A DNA stretch of 64,000 nucleotides from Pseudomonas iridis. Its GTDB lineage: Bacteria; Pseudomonadota; Gammaproteobacteria; Pseudomonadales; Pseudomonadaceae. A program made the translations under genes and the position numbers. The stretch covers positions 496,001 to 560,000 of the forward strand of contig NZ_JACXXO010000001.1 in the NCBI RefSeq assembly GCF_017980685.1, read 5' to 3'. The notes under the pieces are model-generated. The model was not told the DNA's origin. It saw only the letters and a program-made list of their open reading frames with translations, and did not search any database. Shown piece by piece: positions 59,843 through 64,000 of this stretch; position 1 is the first letter of the stretch; each line of letters begins with the position of its first letter.

Positions 59843-62233
59843 TTAGAACGTCTGGCCGAGGGAGAATTGGAACACTTGAGTTTCAGCGTCATCCGGTTTC
59901 TTGATCGGCATGGCCAACGCGAAGCTCAGAGGACCCAGCGCGGTGACCCAGGTCACGCCCACACCGACGGAGCTTGCCATGTTGCTCAGGCTGATGTCGT
60001 TGCACTGAGTAGCGGAAGTCGAACCGACGGTAGCGTTGGTAGTCTTCTCGCACTTGGAGTCGAATACGTTACCCACATCCCAGAATACCGAAGTACGCAG
60101 GGAGCGCTGATCTTTGACAAACGGCAGCGGGAACAGCAGTTCAACACCACCCTGGATCAACACGTTACCGCCAAATGGCAGCGGATCCTGATCCGGGTCG
60201 GCCAGCGTACCGGTGTTACCGGTCTTATCTGCGCCACGACTCGGCGTGCTTCGCGGGCCAAGCGTACTGTCCTTGAAACCACGAACCGAGTTGAAACCAC
60301 CAGCATAGTAGTTTTCATAGAACGGCAAGCCGTCAGTCGAACCGTAACCATCGCCATAACCGAGTTCGGTGTGCAGACGCATGGTGTAGTTTTCGCTCAG
60401 CGGCTGGAACAACTGGCCACGGTAATCAAGTTTGAAGAACGACAGGTCGCTGCCCGGAATGGTGCTCTCCAGGGTCAGGCTCTGGGAACGGCCACGGGTC
60501 GGCAAAACGCCTTTGTTCAGGGTCGATTCGGACCAGCCGGCCGAAGCCTTGAAGTTCAGATAGCTGTCACCTTCCTTTTTGACGAAGTCAAAAATCTCGT
60601 CAACGGTGTATTTACCTGTATTGATCGTGTCTTGCTGAGCAGACAGACCGAAGGTCAGTCGCGAAGTCTCGCTGATCGGGTAGCCAACGTTGACACCGGC
60701 GCCCAGGCTGTCTACGGAGTAGCTCGAGATATCGGCATCGAGTTCATCGTAGTCAGTGGTGCGGTAGAACGCGTTGTAACCCAGACTTACGCCATCGGCA
60801 GTCCAGTACGGGTCAACATAGCCGAAGTTGTAGCGGCTCTGGTATTCGCTTCGTGTCAGACCGATGCTGACGCGGTTACCGCTACCGAGGAAGTTGTTCT
60901 GGGTGATCGAGCCGCCGAGGATCAGACCGGCACTCTGGGCGAAACCGACACTGGCGGTAATCGAACCCGAAGCCTGCTCTTCAACGCTGTAGTTCACATC
61001 AACCTGGTCATCGACACCCGGAACGGCCGGGGTTTCGACGTTGACTTCTTTAAAGAAGCCCAGACGCTCAAGACGGGTCTTGGACTGGTCAATCAGGTAG
61101 GTCGAAGCCCAGCCACCTTCCATCTGACGCATTTCACGACGCAACACTTCATCTTCCGACTTGGTGTTACCACGGAAGTTGATGCGGTTGACGTAGGCAC
61201 GCTTGCCCGGATCGACGGCAAACAGGATGTCCACGGTGTTGTCATCATCGTGCGGCTGAGGCACCCCGTTGACGTTGGCGAAAGTGTAACCCTCGTTACC
61301 CAGACGACGGGTGATCAGTTCAGAGGTTGTGGTCATCAGCTTGCGCGAGAACACCTGGCCTTTCTGCACCAGCAACAAGGACTTGATCTGGTCTTCAGGA
61401 ACTTTGAGGTCACCGCTGAGTTTGACGTCGCGAACGGTGTACTTCTCGCCTTCGGTCACGTTGACAGTGATGTAGACGTGCTTCTTGTCCGGGGTGATGG
61501 ACACCTGGGTCGAAGCGATATCCATGTTGATATAGCCGCGGTCCAGATAGTAGGAACGCAGACGTTCCAGGTCACCGGACAGTTTTTCACGGGCATATTT
61601 GTCATCGTTCTTGAAGAACGACAGCCAGTTGGTGGTCTTCAGCTCGAACAGGTCGGTCAGGTCATCCTCAGGGAAAACCGTGTTACCCACCACGTTGATG
61701 TGCTGAATGGCCGCAACAGTGCCTTCGTTGATCTTCACTTTCAGGCCGACGCGGTTACGCGGCTGCGATACCACTTCGGTATCGACCGTAGCCGAATAGC
61801 GACCTTGCGCGACGTACTGGCGCTGCAGTTCGTTACGCACGCCTTCGAGGGTGGCACGCTGGAAGATTTCGCCTTCGGCCAGACCGGACTGCTTGAGGCC
61901 TTTCATCAAGTCTTCAGTGGAGATCGCCTTGTTGCCCTCGATCTCGATACTGGCAACCGACGGACGTTCGACGACCGTGATCACCAGAACGTTGCCTTCG
62001 CGGCCCAGCTGGATGTCTTGAAAGAAACCGGTTTTGAACAACGCACGAGTGGATTCCACCAGGCGACGATCATCCGCCTGCTCGCCGACGTTCAACGGCA
62101 AGGCACCAAAGACACTACCCGCGGAGACCCGCTGGAGGCCATTGACGCGAATATCAGAGATGGTGAAGGACTCGGCGTGAACTTCGGCGATCATCAATAC
62201 GGTGAGAACCGCAGTTAGCAGCAGACGTTTCAT
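59843..62233 (-). CDS. bamA: Outer membrane protein assembly factor BamA
   Basis: A 796-aa Omp85 protein starting at ATG 62233 with signal MKRLLLTAVLTVLMIAEVHA. Five POTRA domains (about residues 22-420, first one SFTISDIRVNGLQRVSAGSV) and a C-terminal 16-strand barrel with the VRGF motif (GGFNSVRGFKDSTLG) and terminal QFSLGQTF. It inserts barrel proteins into the outer membrane. Confidence 0.97.
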   Translation of the reverse strand: MKRLLLTAVLTVLMIAEVHAESFTISDIRVNGLQRVSAGSVFGALPLNVGEQADDRRLVESTRALFKTGFFQDIQLGREGNVLVITVVERPSVASIEIEGNKAISTEDLMKGLKQSGLAEGEIFQRATLEGVRNELQRQYVAQGRYSATVDTEVVSQPRNRVGLKVKINEGTVAAIQHINVVGNTVFPEDDLTDLFELKTTNWLSFFKNDDKYAREKLSGDLERLRSYYLDRGYINMDIASTQVSITPDKKHVYITVNVTEGEKYTVRDVKLSGDLKVPEDQIKSLLLVQKGQVFSRKLMTTTSELITRRLGNEGYTFANVNGVPQPHDDDNTVDILFAVDPGKRAYVNRINFRGNTKSEDEVLRREMRQMEGGWASTYLIDQSKTRLERLGFFKEVNVETPAVPGVDDQVDVNYSVEEQASGSITASVGFAQSAGLILGGSITQNNFLGSGNRVSIGLTRSEYQSRYNFGYVDPYWTADGVSLGYNAFYRTTDYDELDADISSYSVDSLGAGVNVGYPISETSRLTFGLSAQQDTINTGKYTVDEIFDFVKKEGDSYLNFKASAGWSESTLNKGVLPTRGRSQSLTLESTIPGSDLSFFKLDYRGQLFQPLSENYTMRLHTELGYGDGYGSTDGLPFYENYYAGGFNSVRGFKDSTLGPRSTPSRGADKTGNTGTLADPDQDPLPFGGNVLIQGGVELLFPLPFVKDQRSLRTSVFWDVGNVFDSKCEKTTNATVGSTSATQCNDISLSNMASSVGVGVTWVTALGPLSFALAMPIKKPDDAETQVFQFSLGQTF

Positions 62234-62307
62234 GAAGTCCTTTCTTATTCCAACTGGCAATAAACAAACTGCCGCAAAATGCGGCAGATTCGCAATTCAG
62301 CGAAGCG

Positions 62308-63660
62308 TTACAGTCGACCCAGATCGTTGACCAGAGCAAGCAACATCACCCCGACCACCAAACTGATACCGATCTGTATCCCCCAACCTTGCACCCGATC
62401 CGACAAGGGACGACCACGCGCCCACTCGATCAGATAAAACAACAAATGCCCCCCATCCAGTACAGGAATGGGCAGCAAATTCAGAACACCCAGGCTAATA
62501 CTCAGATAAGCAAGGAAATTCAGGAAATCAGCGACACCCGACTGGGCAGAAGCGCCCGCCACTTTAGCAATGGTTATCGGTCCACTCAAGTTTTTTACCG
62601 AGAGCTCGCCGAACAGCATTTTCTTGAGCGAATCCAGCGTCAGGATGCTCATGGTCCAAGTACGACGGGCGCCCTCGCCAATCGCGGCCAACGGGCCATA
62701 ACTGACTTCGCGGATCATCTCCGGCGGCCAGTCGATCGCTTTGACACCTGCGCCCAGATAACCGCTTGGCGCCTTGCTTTCACCGCGCGCTGCCAAAGTG
62801 ACAGGAACGTCGATTTGAGCACCATCACGTTCGACCCGCAGCAAGATTTTGGTATCAGGACGCGTACGAACGGTATCGACCACTTGCTGCCAGTCATTGA
62901 GCGCCTGACCGTCAAGAGACACCAGGCGATCACCGGCTTTCAGGCCAGCGGCCTGGGCCGGGCCTTTTGGGTCCAGCTCGGCGAGCACAGGTGGCAGGGC
63001 CGGACGCCATGGACGAATCCCCAGAGAGCGGATCGGATCAGGCTCATCAGCCCCCTTGAGCCATTTATCCAGCGTCAGCTCACGCGGCGAATCCGCCGTA
63101 GAGCCCTGCTCGCGCACCAGCACCTGCAGCGAGCCGCTTTCGCCGAGCCGGCGAACCAGCTGCAAATTGACGGCGGCCCAGCCGGAAGTAGGCTCGCCAT
63201 CAATCGCGACGATCTCCTGACCTGCACCCAGACCAGCCTTCGCGGCGATGCTGCCGGATTCGACCGCACCGATTACCGGGCGGACCTGCTCACTACCGAG
63301 CATCGCCAATACCCAGAAGAACACCAGGGCCAGAAGAAAGTTGGCGATGGGGCCAGCCGCGACAATAGCAATACGCTGGCGAACGGACTTGCGGTTGAAC
63401 GACTGATCGAGCTGATCAACCGGGACGTCGCCTTCGCGCTCATCGAGCATCTTGACGTAGCCACCCAGCGGAATCGCAGCGATGACGAACTCAGTACCTT
63501 GCTTGTCGTGCCAGCGCAGCAGCGGCATGCCAAAGCCTACGGAAAAGCGCAGAACCTTGACGCCACAGCGACGCGCGACCCAGAAGTGGCCGAATTCGTG
63601 AAAGGTGACCAGCACACCCAAGGCGATCAGGGTGCCGGCAATCATATAGAGCGCGCTCAT
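62308..63660 (-). CDS. rseP: Site-2 protease RseP
   Basis: A 450-aa intramembrane zinc protease. The active-site motif HEFGH is at residues 21-25 and the second metal site is NLLPIPVLDGGHL near the C-terminus; two PDZ domains lie between (about 115-310). It cleaves the anti-sigma factor of the envelope stress response. 74 bp to bamA. Confidence 0.96.
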   Translation of the reverse strand: MSALYMIAGTLIALGVLVTFHEFGHFWVARRCGVKVLRFSVGFGMPLLRWHDKQGTEFVIAAIPLGGYVKMLDEREGDVPVDQLDQSFNRKSVRQRIAIVAAGPIANFLLALVFFWVLAMLGSEQVRPVIGAVESGSIAAKAGLGAGQEIVAIDGEPTSGWAAVNLQLVRRLGESGSLQVLVREQGSTADSPRELTLDKWLKGADEPDPIRSLGIRPWRPALPPVLAELDPKGPAQAAGLKAGDRLVSLDGQALNDWQQVVDTVRTRPDTKILLRVERDGAQIDVPVTLAARGESKAPSGYLGAGVKAIDWPPEMIREVSYGPLAAIGEGARRTWTMSILTLDSLKKMLFGELSVKNLSGPITIAKVAGASAQSGVADFLNFLAYLSISLGVLNLLPIPVLDGGHLLFYLIEWARGRPLSDRVQGWGIQIGISLVVGVMLLALVNDLGRL

Positions 63661-63714
63661 CTACTTTCTCCGCAATCCTGTTCAGTGCTGCTTGAAACCA
63701 TTGTGTTGCAAAAC

Positions 63715-64000
63715 CTATCGGTCGTGACGAGCCAGCCATTGCTCGGCCAGAACTCGCGCCTTCGCGTCCGCCGTGAACACAGCGTCGAGATCATCCAGCG
63801 CTACGACCGGCTCGAGGTTCAAGACTTCCTCGATGATACTCGCGATTTCCAAGTAACGAACCCGTCCGTCGAGAAACGCTGCCACCGCCACTTCGTTGGC
63901 CGCATTGAGCATCGCCGGTGCGCTGTGGCCCACCTCGGCCGCTTGCCGCGCCAGACGCAGGCACGGGAAGCGCTCTTCATCCGGCGCTTCGAAGTCCAGA
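63715..64000 (-). CDS. dxr: 1-deoxy-D-xylulose 5-phosphate reductoisomerase, C-terminal part (cut by window edge)
   Basis: The last 94 residues of Dxr: [20 protein letters not shown], then [20 protein letters not shown], the family C-terminal helical domain, ending [11 protein letters not shown]. First committed MEP pathway step; ispD and ispF are elsewhere in this window. The upstream part lies beyond base 64000. Confidence 0.95.
   Translation of the reverse strand, partial: LDFEAPDEERFPCLRLARQAAEVGHSAPAMLNAANEVAVAAFLDGRVRYLEIASIIEEVLNLEPVVALDDLDAVFTADAKARVLAEQWLARHDR

Noticed and set aside
59216..62218. 1000-codon open frame on the plus strand opposite bamA and skp
   Set aside because: It mirrors the codon pattern of bamA/skp on the other strand, has no family similarity and no ribosome site; a typical antisense shadow in GC-rich DNA.

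Overview
This is a chromosomal segment of a fluorescent Pseudomonas (P. fluorescens complex). Evidence: recA and cinA on one side and mutS, fdxA, rsmZ and rpoS on the other of a phage-tail locus, the Pseudomonas gene order nlpD-pcm-surE-truD-ispF, about 60% GC, and REP/REPIN repeats typical of this group. Nearly everything reads on the minus strand; the plus-strand genes are mutS, fdxA and a LysR regulator.

Region 1 (1-31.5 kb) is a tailocin (headless phage-tail bacteriocin) locus in the mutS-cinA/recA interval. No capsid, portal, terminase, integrase or replication gene is visible. Reading in the direction of transcription (high to low coordinates): a LexA/CI-like self-cleaving repressor (30.7-31.4 kb) with operator repeats and a strong sigma-70 promoter whose spacer is one operator; a roughly 260-nt leader ending in an intrinsic terminator; a secreted DUF642-like cargo gene; a holin; a complete P2/R-pyocin-like contractile tail module (16.1-29.0 kb); a second, Mu-like contractile tail module (2.1-15.9 kb) with three fibre/chaperone pairs; and finally the endolysin and Rz/Rz1 spanins (0.9-2.0 kb). 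The two modules appear to share one regulator and one lysis cassette split across both ends. The tail-fibre gene of the P2-like module carries an in-frame TGA at codon 19 and a frameshift near its C-terminus. Both modules keep a slippery heptamer for the -1 frameshift that makes the longer tail-assembly chaperone.

Region 2 (31.6-43.6 kb) holds mutS, fdxA, the Gac-controlled sRNA gene rsmZ with its upstream palindrome, rpoS, nlpD, pcm, surE, truD, ispF, the glutathione-dependent formaldehyde pair fghA and adhC, and a divergent LysR gene.

Region 3 (43.6-64 kb) is core housekeeping: ispD, ftsB, eno, kdsA, pyrG, tilS, accA, dnaE, rnhB, then the envelope cluster lpxB-lpxA-fabZ-lpxD-skp-bamA-rseP-dxr, which joins lipid A synthesis to outer-membrane protein assembly. 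recA and dxr are cut by the window edges.
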